DNA of 50,690 nt, from the NCBI GenBank assembly GCA_021769625.1, contig JAETSN010000045.1, positions 1-50,690 of the forward strand, in the 5' to 3' direction. The stretch comes from [Clostridium] symbiosum. Lineage in GTDB: Bacteria > Bacillota > Clostridia > Lachnospirales > Lachnospiraceae. Under the pieces are notes generated by a model. The model saw only the letters and a list, made by a program, of their open reading frames with translations, had not been told where the DNA came from and searched no databases. Positions 14,265 to 24,700 of the stretch are shown one piece after another (positions within the stretch are counted from its first letter, which is position 1; each line of letters begins with the position of its first letter). The translations under genes and the position numbers were made by a program.

Positions 14265-15338
14265 TTACAGTTCACAGAAAGCGGAGCGGAAGCCGAGGAG
14301 GCTGTACGAGTCCGACCGAGGGTAGTGCAGGTTCACGCTGAACACACCGGCGCTGGAAGCGCCGGACCAGCGGCCACCGCAAAGCGGCAAGCGCTCTCCT
14401 ACAGGATTGAACCAGTGGTAATCTCCGCCATAGTCTCCACCCGGTTCATCCGGATACAGCAGGAGCGCTTTTGCCAGTTCCGGCGCTGCGCTCAGTCCGG
14501 AGGCAAGCGTCATATCTTTGTACTGACCTCCAACACCTGTGTCAGTGGTGTATGTGATTGCTCCTTTCGTAAGCTGGATTTTACTGGATACCCAATCCCA
14601 CTTCAGGGTATCTGCCGATCCCGGATCGACCAGGGTTCCGTCTGCTTTGATAGCTTTCCACTCCGTAGACTGCGCTCCCATGTTGGTTTCTGCCAGCATA
14701 CTGTTCGCATACGGGATAATCTGAATCTCAGCGTCTTTCAGTCTCATGCCAGCGCACCACTCCCATACGTTTCCGTTGAGGTCTGCGATTCCATCCGGCA
14801 TCCAGTTATGGTTCCAGGTTGCCGGTCCAGAGCCGGTAGCGCACCTCGCCGGTTCTCCTGGATGGCTGTCTGCTTCTGCGCTTTCATAAGATGTCGGGAT
14901 GCCCTTCTCGTGAGGATAGGAAATATCCTTTCCCCAGTTATTGTTTCCTCTCGGCATGGTTTCGTTCTTACGACACCACAGGGCGATTGCGCACCACAAC
15001 GAATACGGAACCAGGCTCCATCCGTTTCCTTTGTTGCGGCAGAATGTCAAAGCTTGGTCGAAATTCACATAAGTCTTCGGATCACGCATGGGGAGACTGT
15101 ATGCACGGTCATTCAGAACAATGCTCTGGTACTTCCCGACATAAATCTTATCCTTGTCCACCCCGCCTACTTTGAATCCCGGATGTACATTCTGGCTGCC
15201 TCCATCCATAATGTCGGAAATATTCATCTTCGGAAAAGGAACCATGACAGAGGGCATTTCCATGTCATCAAAAAGGACGGTATTCTTACCGCCCGACATC
15301 GCTTCAATCGCTAATTTAAAATCATCAAAATTCGGCAT
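14265..15338 (-). CDS. DGR target protein (C-type lectin fold tail tip)
   Basis: 357 residues. The middle contains GNVWEWCAG at about 190-200, a hallmark of the formylglycine-generating-enzyme/C-type-lectin fold used by Mtd and other DGR targets. The last 40 residues (about 315-354) are encoded by the variable repeat and end GFRSAF, then CEL. Thirteen residues in the VR differ from the TR version. It lies at the end of the tail gene cluster, so it is probably the receptor-binding tip. The ATG is preceded by a ribosome site. Confidence 0.95.
   Translation of the reverse strand: MPNFDDFKLAIEAMSGGKNTVLFDDMEMPSVMVPFPKMNISDIMDGGSQNVHPGFKVGGVDKDKIYVGKYQSIVLNDRAYSLPMRDPKTYVNFDQALTFCRNKGNGWSLVPYSLWCAIALWCRKNETMPRGNNNWGKDISYPHEKGIPTSYESAEADSHPGEPARCATGSGPATWNHNWMPDGIADLNGNVWEWCAGMRLKDAEIQIIPYANSMLAETNMGAQSTEWKAIKADGTLVDPGSADTLKWDWVSSKIQLTKGAITYTTDTGVGGQYKDMTLASGLSAAPELAKALLLYPDEPGGDYGGDYHWFNPVGERLPLCGGRWSGASSAGVFSVNLHYPRSDSYSLLGFRSAFCEL
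14278..14394 (-). repeat. DGR variable repeat (VR)
   Basis: 117 bp at the 3' end of the target gene. Compared with TR, 16 of 25 template adenines are changed (to G, C or T) and no other base differs. The changes alter 13 codons (for example AAC to TCC, GGC, CAC, TAC, GAC, CTC). The GC-rich 3' end, shared with TR (GGCTTCCGCTCCGCTTT), would be the initiation-of-homing site. Confidence 0.97.
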
Positions 15339-15344
15339 ATCTTT

Positions 15345-15713
15345 TTAAACCTCCATTTCCCATAATCTAAGTTCACACTTTTCGATGTCAAACGGAACCG
15401 GCTCTCTGGTGGTAATCGTTGAAGATTCCATGCTACCGTCTTCCGCTTCCGGATCATAGTCCGGATTCTCCGATGTGGTTTCGATGTACTCCCTTGCCGG
15501 GACAACCAACTGAGCCACATAGCGTTCCCCCTGCGAAGCGCCCATTACCAAGCCGCCTGTGTAGTCCTGGCAGATGTCAATAACCACCTCGTAGTCCCTT
15601 TCTTTCTTTGACACATCGAACATCAGATCACCATCATTGAAACTCACGATTTTCCCCATGACCTCATAGGGAATAAATTTCTTGCCGTCCTCCGGCAGAT
15701 ATGTTACTTTCAT
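15345..15713 (-). CDS. Hypothetical tail protein
   Basis: 122 residues, mixed strands with an acidic loop (about 75-95: Asp, Glu, Ser-rich). It lies between the 56-residue gene and the DGR target and overlaps the former as ATGA. Position suggests a tail-fibre or chaperone role, but no family is recognised. Confidence 0.75.
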   Translation of the reverse strand: MKVTYLPEDGKKFIPYEVMGKIVSFNDGDLMFDVSKKERDYEVVIDICQDYTGGLVMGASQGERYVAQLVVPAREYIETTSENPDYDPEAEDGSMESSTITTREPVPFDIEKCELRLWEMEV

Positions 15714-15883
15714 CAGAAATACCTCCTTCTGTTCTGAGCCATGTTTACCGCTTCTCTGGTACGTGCCGCCGCAATCTCCGCAGCTTCCCGCATAGCCGGA
15801 TCTTGCCGGTCTACGCCGTAGCTTTTCATCACATGCTCTTCATCTTTTCTGCGGTCCTCACTCTTGATAATCACATTCGCCAC
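15713..15883 (-). CDS. Small charged hypothetical protein
   Basis: 56 residues from GTG (MANVIIKSEDRRKDEEH), helical, with Ala and Arg periodicity in the second half. GGAGG precedes the GTG; the stop overlaps the next ATG. Its place in the tail module suggests a virion or assembly role. Not recognised. Confidence 0.65.
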   Translation of the reverse strand: MANVIIKSEDRRKDEEHVMKSYGVDRQDPAMREAAEIAAARTREAVNMAQNRRRYF

Positions 15884-15884
15884 T

Positions 15885-16376
15885 TTAGATACCTCCTCTC
15901 ACATAGCAGTTCACAACCACCTGGCTTGCTGATCCGGTAAAAGCAATCTTGAAACCGTTGAGCAGCTTATCGCTGAACTCAAATTCTCCTACAGCCCCGC
16001 CGGTCACGCTTACCACCTCGCACTCCACTGTATAATCCATGTTGTTTTTCGGTGTCGTAAGCTGTACCGTTTTCTTGGAGTTGTTATGTGGGTACTGCTG
16101 AGAGTTCGTCAGCGTAACCTGAATCTTTTCTCCAATCAGGCTTTCCAGTTCCCGGTTTGCCTGAAGAAGATTCCGGCTGTTTTCGGATGCCATGAGCATA
16201 GCTTCCAAGATTGCCAGGTCCATCAAGTTAAAATTTGTGGCGTTCTGAGGTGTTCCCTGCTGCAATACTTTTCCGGGCGATGCAGTATGCTGAATCAGCC
16301 CGTCTCCCAAGTCTTCTTCCTGGAATCTGCCCGGATACTGGACTACATGGTCTTTCCAGTTCACAAGTTCTCGCAT
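15885..16376 (-). CDS. Tail-fibre or collar-like protein
   Basis: 163 residues. An N-terminal section (VVQYPGRFQ...GLIQHTASPGKVLQQGTPQNATNFN) resembles the start of phage tail-collar or short-fibre proteins, followed by a helix (about 50-80) and a beta-rich C-terminus. It sits between the DUF2313 baseplate gene and the DGR target, so it probably links the tip protein to the baseplate. Function inferred from position. Confidence 0.7.
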   Translation of the reverse strand: MRELVNWKDHVVQYPGRFQEEDLGDGLIQHTASPGKVLQQGTPQNATNFNLMDLAILEAMLMASENSRNLLQANRELESLIGEKIQVTLTNSQQYPHNNSKKTVQLTTPKNNMDYTVECEVVSVTGGAVGEFEFSDKLLNGFKIAFTGSASQVVVNCYVRGGI

Positions 16377-16699
16377 TATTCCTCGACCTCCCTTTCACTG
16401 ATTTCCAACTGGCAGATATAATAATAGCCCTCTGCTACAGAATCCATTTTCAGAGATTCCTGTTTGGAGAGCCATAAATCATTATTCGTATCATACAGTT
16501 GGATTTCTGTGACGGTAGCTGTGCCTGTGGTTGCTGTCTCAATCTTGAACATGATTTCCACAAGCCCGTCTCCGTTCACTTCAACAGATTCGATCTTCGC
16601 TTTATGATAGGTCGAACCAATCTTGTACTTCGCATAGGCAATCGTGCGTTTCGTGTAATCCCGGTATCCCTGGATTGCCTTGCTTGTCAGTAGCTTCAT
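16376..16699 (-). CDS. Hypothetical baseplate-associated protein
   Basis: 107 residues starting MKLLTSKAIQGYRDYTKRT, mainly beta-strand. The stop/start overlap with the next gene and its location after DUF2313 suggest a baseplate or fibre-attachment protein. No catalytic motif. Confidence 0.75.
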   Translation of the reverse strand: MKLLTSKAIQGYRDYTKRTIAYAKYKIGSTYHKAKIESVEVNGDGLVEIMFKIETATTGTATVTEIQLYDTNNDLWLSKQESLKMDSVAEGYYYICQLEISEREVEE

Positions 16700-16717
16700 A
16701 TGCCTACCTCCTCTTCT

Positions 16718-17836
16718 TTATATCTCAAAGGTATCCCCGCAGAGTCTGTATCTTACCTGATACGATTCCGTGGTAACCTCTGGAGCTACACCTTTTTCAG
16801 ATTCCGATACTCCGGTAGATGTTCCCGGTCTGGTTCCGGTTTCTGTGTTTCCGGTCATCCCATATACAGCTTTCGTTGCTTCTGTTTCGGAAAGAATTTC
16901 TGTGTCTGCCGCCGCTTCTTTCATCCGGATGTTCGCGACCGGCTCTGTTCCAGCCAGCTTGCTCTGAAATTTATGTCCCTCTCCGTCAGCCTCTATTTGA
17001 ACCTCCGCCGCCGAATATACTGCCTGTTTCTGGATTCCAGGATATGTACCGGTTTCCATGTTCTCGCTGGTTTCCGGATAATCTGCCAGATAGCTTTCCG
17101 TGTTTCCTTCAATGACAACAGCGCCATCTATGACTTTCAACCCGGTGCTGGTCTTCGGGTATTGACCTACTTCTCCTGAATTTCCCGCCATTGGAGATAC
17201 AGTTTTGTATCCTGCTGCTGTCGGCACGATCTGTACTTCTGCCTCTGTAATCCGGAGTCCTGTGCTTACCATCGGAACTGTTCCGCATTGTGTGTACTGG
17301 TTTTTCCACTTCTGAGTCCTTCCGCATATTTCTATTCTGGCTAATGAGGTAAAGCTGAGAGTGAAAGCTACATGCGACTGCTTAATCTCTTTCAGCTTTT
17401 TGATAGCCGCAGCCACATCGACCACATTATCTCCGGATTCCAGCTTCACAGTAAATGTGTTCACTGGTCCGGATTCATCGTCTACATGTGCTTTCCTTCC
17501 TGTGATGTTCTCCAGAATAACTTCCATGCGATACGGGTTCATTGGCGAGCGTTCATCACGCTTGCTGTAGATGTTTCTCCTGCGCTCTTCGTAAGGCATC
17601 CCCTCACGCACCGGCAATCCGTATTTCTGTTCGTGGTAGCGCAGCCCCCACGTTGCTGTTTCTGGAAACGCCTGATAGGGCAATTCTTCTATGAACTGTC
17701 TGGCTTCATCCATTTCCAAGCCCATAACTTGAAAAATCCATTTTCCAACATAGGACTTATCATAGAATCCGCCTGAATCTACCGATTCAAGCATCCTCTT
17801 TGCAGATTCACTGGTTGGGAAGTTTTCTAAATTCAT
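16718..17836 (-). CDS. DUF2313/XkdU-type baseplate protein with repeats
   Basis: 372 residues. Residues 1-165 match the XkdU/DUF2313 type of baseplate wedge protein. From about residue 175 the chain contains repeated beta-rich blocks of 40-60 residues with Thr-Gly-Thr or Thr-Gly-Leu turns, an unusual long C-terminal extension. It lies next to baseplate J, as in PBSX. The extension may carry adhesion or fibre-docking surfaces. Confidence 0.85.
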   Translation of the reverse strand: MNLENFPTSESAKRMLESVDSGGFYDKSYVGKWIFQVMGLEMDEARQFIEELPYQAFPETATWGLRYHEQKYGLPVREGMPYEERRRNIYSKRDERSPMNPYRMEVILENITGRKAHVDDESGPVNTFTVKLESGDNVVDVAAAIKKLKEIKQSHVAFTLSFTSLARIEICGRTQKWKNQYTQCGTVPMVSTGLRITEAEVQIVPTAAGYKTVSPMAGNSGEVGQYPKTSTGLKVIDGAVVIEGNTESYLADYPETSENMETGTYPGIQKQAVYSAAEVQIEADGEGHKFQSKLAGTEPVANIRMKEAAADTEILSETEATKAVYGMTGNTETGTRPGTSTGVSESEKGVAPEVTTESYQVRYRLCGDTFEI

Positions 17837-17851
17837 GCACTCACTTCCCTT

Positions 17852-18985
17852 CTACGAAAATGTAACTTCATCCGTTTCCGGATATTCGTCCTGATCCAGC
17901 GTAATATTGTTTTCTGCCCCGTTTATCTTAAAGTCTGTAAAATCCAGAACTCCCGGCAGATTTGTAAGCAGGGCATGAACCCGATTGTACCGAACCACAT
18001 TTTCCAGCTTTGCCGATGAATAGTATTTCATCACTTCATCTTTGAAATCTGATTCAATTTGCTCAATATTCGTAGTGCTGTCGTAAGATAGTCCAGTACA
18101 GGAATAGCTTATCAGCTTCGTATCTGCCGCAACCACAGTCAAGTCAGCACTTCCCGTTGGCATGAGTCTCTTTTCTCTGTCGTTTGGGGAAACAATGTGG
18201 TCGTACACCGCCTGAACCAGCCGTTCATTTGCTGGTCTTCCGTTAGAATCTACCAGAACCAACTTCACAGTTCCCGGTCCATTCCATGTCGGCACTACAA
18301 TGCAGTCTCCGATGCCGGTAACTTCCTTCGCCCACCTTCTATAATCAGAATCATTCCCGATGTAGGAGGTCCCCTCGGATGAATACGCCTCCATGATTCT
18401 TTCACGATATGCTTCATTACCTTCTTCATCCGTTCCTCCGGTAATATCTTCCTCATTGTACAATTTGGTGATCCCCTCAATCGGCGTAGACATCAGAATG
18501 ACTGTATCCGCTTTTGTGTTCGATGCGATGCCGCCAACTACCGCCGTGACCGATACTGTGACCTTTCCTCCCTCTGGTATCGTCACTTCTTCGTCTGTGG
18601 CAAATTCAATGGAAGGCCCTACATCCGTTGCCGGAGTGCATACTATGAACCCTGAAGCAATTCTTGTTTCTGGAACTCCCTCAAACGTAACATTGCCACT
18701 GGCTTTGTTTGCTTCTTTCCGGTAAATTCCCTTCTGCCTCCCGTGGTAGTCCAGCCATTCATCCCAAGCCCATTGCGGGAACATGAGCATAAGTGTCCGA
18801 ACCAAATGAAACTGAATCAATTCTGATTTCTCATATGCTGTAGGCATGGTAAAGTCATACGGGAACCCTCCTGGCATATCGTCTATATCAGCAGGAAGAT
18901 TCTCCATCATGCGTTCCTGTATTTCCTCCGGAGTACTTCCCGACACAAAATCCGGCGCTACAAATTCATACTGTTCTGTTACCAC
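17852..18985 (-). CDS. Baseplate J-like protein (XkdT type)
   Basis: 377 residues from a GTG at 18985 preceded by GGAGG; the longer frame to 19042 lies inside the neighbour. The baseplate J core is recognisable from MPGGFPYDFTMPTAYEKSE onward, through a GTxxYIGNDSDYRRWA block. This protein forms the wedge ring of contractile tails. Flanked by DUF2634 and DUF2313 genes, the normal PBSX order. Confidence 0.95.
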   Translation of the reverse strand: MVTEQYEFVAPDFVSGSTPEEIQERMMENLPADIDDMPGGFPYDFTMPTAYEKSELIQFHLVRTLMLMFPQWAWDEWLDYHGRQKGIYRKEANKASGNVTFEGVPETRIASGFIVCTPATDVGPSIEFATDEEVTIPEGGKVTVSVTAVVGGIASNTKADTVILMSTPIEGITKLYNEEDITGGTDEEGNEAYRERIMEAYSSEGTSYIGNDSDYRRWAKEVTGIGDCIVVPTWNGPGTVKLVLVDSNGRPANERLVQAVYDHIVSPNDREKRLMPTGSADLTVVAADTKLISYSCTGLSYDSTTNIEQIESDFKDEVMKYYSSAKLENVVRYNRVHALLTNLPGVLDFTDFKINGAENNITLDQDEYPETDEVTFS

Positions 18986-18990
18986 TTCTC

Positions 18991-19452
18991 TCACCTCCTT
19001 GCACGATTTCCTATGGTTACTGATAAGGGAAATTCTTCCCAATCAATCCCCTTTACGGTAAAACTGCAAAACAGTTCATCCCCGTTCCAGGTAAATTCAA
19101 ATTCCCGGACGTATTCTGTCCGGGGATTTACAAGCAACGCTTCCGTGATGGTCCGCTCCACAGCAGATTCCACCGCAGCGTTTGTCTTTTCCTTCAAAGC
19201 CGACTCCATCTCTGTCCCGATAGAATCCGGATAAGCAAGACAAGCCCATCGTTCTGTGTTTACTACCTTCACGCACCAGACACGGTAGGCATCACGTCCA
19301 TCACACTCCATAAGCTGGTTCGCTCCGTTCCGGACAAAATCTCCAGCTTCCAGGTCCCACGCAACACTCGGCTTATATTTTTCATCGTACTGCTCCGATT
19401 CCTGAATCAACTCCGGAACTTCCACAGTAGGAAACAAATTATTTTCTGCCAT
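18991..19452 (-). CDS. DUF2634/XkdS-type baseplate protein
   Basis: 153 residues (MAENNLFPTVEVPELI). A beta-rich protein like XkdS/DUF2634, a gp25-related wedge protein. RAYRVWCVKVVNTERWACLAYP is the recognisable central block. Order after DUF2577 and before baseplate J supports the call. Confidence 0.9.
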   Translation of the reverse strand: MAENNLFPTVEVPELIQESEQYDEKYKPSVAWDLEAGDFVRNGANQLMECDGRDAYRVWCVKVVNTERWACLAYPDSIGTEMESALKEKTNAAVESAVERTITEALLVNPRTEYVREFEFTWNGDELFCSFTVKGIDWEEFPLSVTIGNRARR

Positions 19453-19463
19453 CCCGCACCTCC

Positions 19464-19823
19464 CTACAGTCTGCTCGCAGGTACAATGACATCAATGACA
19501 GTTACCTCATTCTGGACCCATGCCACCAACACACGATCCCCCGGCTTTACCGATGGCACAGGGATTGTATGACTATGATAGCCATTCCCGGATTCATGCC
19601 CGCTATGTTCGCCACCATTTGTACTGAGTGACAAACCTCCGACATGTCTGCATACCGTATAATCCGACTTAGGTATTGGCAACGGGAACGTATTCGTCTT
19701 CAGGCTGTAGTCTGCTTCAATGCTCCCATAATCCAGAACCAGTGAAGATTCGCTTTGCTTTGACATCCTTTGCGCTAGAACCTTACCGAGTTTGCTTGCT
19801 CCCGGATTTCCTTGATATGGCAT
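19464..19823 (-). CDS. DUF2577/XkdR-type tail protein
   Basis: 119 residues starting MPYQGNPGASKLGKVLAQR, with GGAGGTGGG upstream of 19823. The C-terminal block KPGDRVLVAWVQNEVTVIDVI fits DUF2577. It lies between the XkdQ-type gene and DUF2634, the PBSX arrangement. Probable baseplate-hub assembly role. Confidence 0.88.
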   Translation of the reverse strand: MPYQGNPGASKLGKVLAQRMSKQSESSLVLDYGSIEADYSLKTNTFPLPIPKSDYTVCRHVGGLSLSTNGGEHSGHESGNGYHSHTIPVPSVKPGDRVLVAWVQNEVTVIDVIVPASRL

Positions 19824-19839
19824 ATAGTCCCACCTCCTG

Positions 19840-21081
19840 TTATTCAAACGTGCCGTCATCCACCCAGCCGTACACATTGCTTCCGCTGTCTACGTGGATC
19901 AGGTGCCACGGATGTGCTTTTCCAGAGCCATTCTTTATGGTTATCTTCGCCTTTCCAGCCCTGGCATTGTATCCTTTTGCTCCCGGATAGGAAGAAACAT
20001 AATGCGTTCCTCCCTTGAAGTTCACGATGTCTCCGACATTATAGGACTTCGGCGCTGACTGATGGTTCTGCACCACAGGCTCCGCAACCGCTTTCTTCAA
20101 ATCCATTGTCATTGACATGCTGTCTGCATTGTGCCGGATTCCCTTCACGAAATAATAATCATTCAGTGTTCCAGCAGTGATATGAACCAGATCCCCTTTT
20201 CTCACAAAAGGTACATCTGGAGACTGTACAGTGATTTCTTCATCGACCTGTCCTTTATCATTGATGATGTCCTGCGCTGCCGACTGAGCATCGCTTACGC
20301 TGTCATCTTTTCCACGGACGTATATCTTTTGCCGGATGCCAAACTTCGTCTGTCCGTTTACAACGGCTTCTACGCTGGAGCGACCGTCATCGTCTTCCTG
20401 ACCGATAACCTTTACCCTGGTAATCATTCCGGCTGTACTCATTTTGTGAGAAACCTGTTTCGTGTTATCCGCCTCGAAATGATACACAGTCTTATTGCTC
20501 CCCCACTGGAGAACGCTTACCTTTCCTTTTGCCGCCCGGATAAAAGCATCGCCGCCGCCCTTCTTCTTTGCATCATCCAGAATATCCAGCAGCACATCCG
20601 CCAAGGATTCTGTCTTGTATGCCAGTTTTCCATGTGTCACATCCGGACCGTCATACTTCTCTGTCGGTATCTGCCAGTTATCAAATATCTGAGTAATCGC
20701 CGACTTTGTGCCGATTCCGGAAGAATAATAGATAAGGTCCTGGCTTTCTTCCAGGTTATAGAGTTCGTCATAGCATGTAATGTCCACCTTGTCTTTACTT
20801 CCGGACAGAAGCGGTTTCCAATCTGTGACATACCCTCTGGCTACTTCTTCATCTATGGAGCCGTCAGTAGCAAAAACGCCGACCAAACATCCCGGCTTTG
20901 CCAGGGATGATATAAGACCGGCGCTTGTCTTTTCATTTTTTGCTGTGAAGGAAATTCTGGTAGCCAATTCACCGTCATTCTCTTCCCACCCAAGGTCTTC
21001 TACAAATTCCTTGATGTTGTACTGCTTCTTGCTTTCCGTCATTACCACCAGGCGGTACTTGATTTTCGATATATCAATCAT
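19840..21081 (-). CDS. XkdQ-type baseplate hub protein
   Basis: 413 residues. The first 330 residues resemble the XkdQ/gp44-type tail hub (late-control gpD-like fold). The last 70 (YNVGDIVNFKGGTHYVSS...DSGSNVYGWVDDGTFE) form an SH3-like cell-wall-binding repeat. It is next to LysM/XkdP. It probably forms the central hub of the baseplate. Confidence 0.92.
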   Translation of the reverse strand: MIDISKIKYRLVVMTESKKQYNIKEFVEDLGWEENDGELATRISFTAKNEKTSAGLISSLAKPGCLVGVFATDGSIDEEVARGYVTDWKPLLSGSKDKVDITCYDELYNLEESQDLIYYSSGIGTKSAITQIFDNWQIPTEKYDGPDVTHGKLAYKTESLADVLLDILDDAKKKGGGDAFIRAAKGKVSVLQWGSNKTVYHFEADNTKQVSHKMSTAGMITRVKVIGQEDDDGRSSVEAVVNGQTKFGIRQKIYVRGKDDSVSDAQSAAQDIINDKGQVDEEITVQSPDVPFVRKGDLVHITAGTLNDYYFVKGIRHNADSMSMTMDLKKAVAEPVVQNHQSAPKSYNVGDIVNFKGGTHYVSSYPGAKGYNARAGKAKITIKNGSGKAHPWHLIHVDSGSNVYGWVDDGTFE

Positions 21082-21093
21082 GCCGCACCTCCA

Positions 21094-21771
21094 TTATGGT
21101 ATTGTCAGAACAGTTCCGGGATAAATCCAGTGCCCGTGGTCGCTACCTCTTCCTCCCCTGCGGCTGTTCGCCACAGACTCTATGGTCGAGGCATTAGCAT
21201 CATACAGCTTTGTCCAGTTACTTCCTCCGCCGAGTTTTCTGGATGCAATCCCCCATAGGGTGTCTCCGCTTACGACAGTATAGGTACTCTTTGGCGCTGG
21301 CGTAGGTCGTGGAACCGTCTTCTTCACAAATGCTGCAATCTTCAGTTCAGATGTGGTGTAGATTTTCAGTTCTTTGTTGATAACAAAGCTGATGGAGTAA
21401 TCTATGTTTCCAAACGCTCCTGTCTCCACCGGTTCAAACTCACTGATTGTCACATCGTAGTTGATTGTGGTTTCCGTAACCATGAGCCGCAAAACTGTAC
21501 CATTTTTCATCCAGTCCCGGAGTTTCTTTACACATTCAGAAGGTGCTGTCCATTCCCGGCACAGCACCTCATTTCTTTTTGCCTTACCGAAAAACACACC
21601 GTCCCAGGAGACGCTTTCCGCTTCTGTCCCTCTTGGAATTTTCACTGCGCCTTTTCCGATAATGTCATAGCTTTGGTAATTCGTCCCAAACTTCGTCTTT
21701 ATCTTTTCCGGAAGAACCGGAAACGTGAAGCTGGAACTTTTGTTCTCCACTTCATTCAGGTAAATATCCAT
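21094..21771 (-). CDS. LysM-domain tail protein (XkdP type)
   Basis: 225 residues. ATG at 21771 follows GGAGG by 7 bases. The C-terminus is a LysM domain (STYTVVSGDTLWGIASRKLG...WIYPGTVLTIP, about 178-225). The N-terminal 150 residues match the XkdP-type tail protein. It probably joins the tape measure to the hub and touches peptidoglycan. Confidence 0.93.
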   Translation of the reverse strand: MDIYLNEVENKSSSFTFPVLPEKIKTKFGTNYQSYDIIGKGAVKIPRGTEAESVSWDGVFFGKAKRNEVLCREWTAPSECVKKLRDWMKNGTVLRLMVTETTINYDVTISEFEPVETGAFGNIDYSISFVINKELKIYTTSELKIAAFVKKTVPRPTPAPKSTYTVVSGDTLWGIASRKLGGGSNWTKLYDANASTIESVANSRRGGRGSDHGHWIYPGTVLTIP

Positions 21772-21773
21772 CT

Positions 21774-24700
21774 TCACGCCTCCCCTCTTACCGGCATATT
21801 AGAGAATACCATCTCCAGCCTTTCTGCAAGTTCACCGCCGATTTCATCTGCAAGTTCCTTCATGTGCGCCCGGAAGACTCTGACAATATCTGCCTCGTTT
21901 CCGCCGCTTCCGTTAATCTGGAAGGTAGGATTCAGGGTTACATTTACAGATACCTCTGTCTTTCTTCCGCCGTCATCCTGCTCCGCCTTTACCGGGACCT
22001 CTCCCGTGATAGGTGTATCCTCTGTAGTATCCTCTGAGAACTCGTTATTGCCCCGTGGTGCTTTTGAAAGAGTATCATTGATATAATTTAGGTCATCGTT
22101 ATTTTGCAACGGATTTGGGCTATATCTCGGATTTCCAATCAGCCCTCCGTCTGCATATTTTCTGACTCCCAGTAATTCTCCTGCTTTTTCCCACAGGCTA
22201 AGTCCTCTACTTCTCCTTTTCCCTCCAAGGGGAATGATTGCTTCTGGTCCATCTTCTCCAACCCATGAAAGAATCGGGCTGTCTATGATGTCACCCTCTG
22301 CGTTGGATGCGATGCTCGCACTGACCGTTGCCGTTCCGGAGCCGCCGCCTGAGAAGCTGATTGTAGCTGACGGATTCGCCAGCTTATAGTTTGCCGTAAT
22401 TGTAACCGGCGTAGTCGTATTGAATCCCGGAGCAAAAGCCGTGTCAATCGCTGTACCGGTATTTCCCTTCAGCGTAGTAATGGCTGAGTTGATCGGTCCC
22501 ATATCCGTATTCTGAATGGAGTTGCCTACTCCGCTGCCTACCGCTGTCCCTATACCGGAATAATCAATAAGCGAAAGCTGTGACGGAAGACCTGTGCTGA
22601 TATTCTCTACCAGCGGTGCATACGCACCGGACAGATCAGCCGCCGCCATTTGCTCATAATACTCATTGGAGAATGGACCGACAAAATCAATTCCTGAATA
22701 TGCGCTGCTCATATCTACGCTGCTGAAAGCCGCCGTAATCTGCTCCTGCATACTCTGAGGAATCGTCTCTGCCACACTGCTCATCATTTCTGTAATCGCT
22801 GCCTGCGCTTCCATGCTGAGGCTGTCCAGTCCGAGCCACTGAGATGCCGTTTCCGTATCCCATGATGTCACATCCACACCGCTTGCCATCGCTTCATGCA
22901 AAGCCTGTTGCAGCTTTTCTGCCGTGGTTCCGGACAGTTCTGGAAGAATCCCGTCTAGTTCTTCAGAGTATGCTTCCGCAATCGCCTCCAGCTGGAAATT
23001 TTCCACAGTGACTGACATATCGGAGATTTTGGCTTCGTATCCGTCTGCCAGTGCCTGTAGCTGTTCGTCGTACTGCTCCTGCGTAATAGCACCTTCATCC
23101 AACTGCAATTCAAGGCTGGCAATGCCAACCTTCAGGGATTCATCATAGCTTGACGTAGCGCTCTCCACTTGCTCCTGCAACTCCGCCTGAAGTTCTGCGA
23201 AAGAATCTGCATCCAGGGCAGCGCCGCTGTACTTAATCTTCAGTGCCTTGAACTCCGCTTCTGTCTGAATGTCTGCAACCTTCTGCGTGATTTCCGTAAT
23301 CTGGTTCTGGAGATTGGTAATCTCTGCCTGTTCGTCCAGCGTAATAACTCCGTCCTCCAGCGCCACATTTACCTTCGCTGTCAACTGTGAGCCGAGAGAG
23401 TCAATCTGCTCCTGCAATCCTGCGTAAGCCGCATTAAGCCCGGAAGTCATATCCACATCAGAATCCGGTTCAATCAGAAGGTCAATCGCTGCTTTCGCCT
23501 CATAGTGCTTGCTTTCCACATAATCGGCTGTGTTCTGGATAAGGGCATCAATACCGTTCACGTATTCCTGAATGTCGGTATCGTCAAACTCCAGCCCCAG
23601 ACTTGCCTTCCAGTTCAGCTTATCCATATTGGAAATAGCCGACTCCATATTGCTGTACGCCTGTTCTGTCTGTTCTGACGCATCCGCAAATTTTGTGACC
23701 GCTTCGATGTTCTCTCCGAAAGTCATCTGCTTCGCAATATCCTGAATTTCCTGCATGGAGAGTTTGATGTCTCCGAAATGGTCCTTCAGGTTCGTCCCTA
23801 CAGCTTTCTGGAATAACTGACCGAACTCTTCTGCCGTCATGCTCGTATCAGCCAGCGCATCCTTCAAATCCTGGGATTCATACTTTGCCTGTTCTTCTGC
23901 CAGGGCAAGGGCTTCCGCCTCTTCCTGTGCAGCTTTCAGGTTCTCTTCGTACTCCTTTTTGGCGCTGTCTCCTTTAATCCAGCCAGCGATACCGCCAACT
24001 CCGGCTCCAATCAGAGCGCCAACCGCAGTTCCCAGTCCAGGGATAACACTTCCCAACGCTGCGCCAGTAGCCGCTCCGGCAGCCACACCTCCGACTTTCC
24101 ATGCGCCGGATTCTTTGTACGCAGACGCTTCTTCTTTGTTGTCCGATGTGAAACCTTTATACAGGTCCATACCGCCGCTAATAAGTGTGGCTCCTCCGAC
24201 CGCACCTCCGGCAGTTGCGCCGAGTCCCAGAGCCGACAACGCTCCGGCAGACAAGGATGCCCCTCCAGCCAGATTTCCGGCTCCTAACTTGATTGCCGTA
24301 TTTGCACCGAAGCCAAGTATTCCCGTCCCGGCACCGGCGCTTCCGATAATTCTACTTCCCAGACCGGGAACAACCGTAGTTCCTCCGCCTGCGGTCGTGG
24401 TAGTTGTGCTTCCAAACAAAGTTTTTCCAACCTTGAACGCTCCCTTGCCTACGTTAAATCCAGTACTGAGTAGTGGCATACCAATTTTCGCAATCAGCGC
24501 CGCAGACAGCCAGGAAGACAGGTCTGCTTCCTCTCCGCCCGGAAGTATCTTTGCTGCGTTGGAGAAGATTCCTTTGATAGCCTCCGACAGTTTGCTCATG
24601 ATTACCTTCGTGTCGAACCCGTCAGCAAATCCCTTTGCAAAAGCGCTTCCGATGTTCTGTCCTTCATCCAGGATTCCATCTGTATCTACACCGAGCAAGG

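Noticed and set aside
13956-15314. Long plus-strand open frame of about 450 codons opposite avd and the DGR target
   Set aside because: It lies across two well-supported minus-strand genes (a lectin-fold target with VR and Avd), lacks a ribosome site, and its translation has no recognisable domain.
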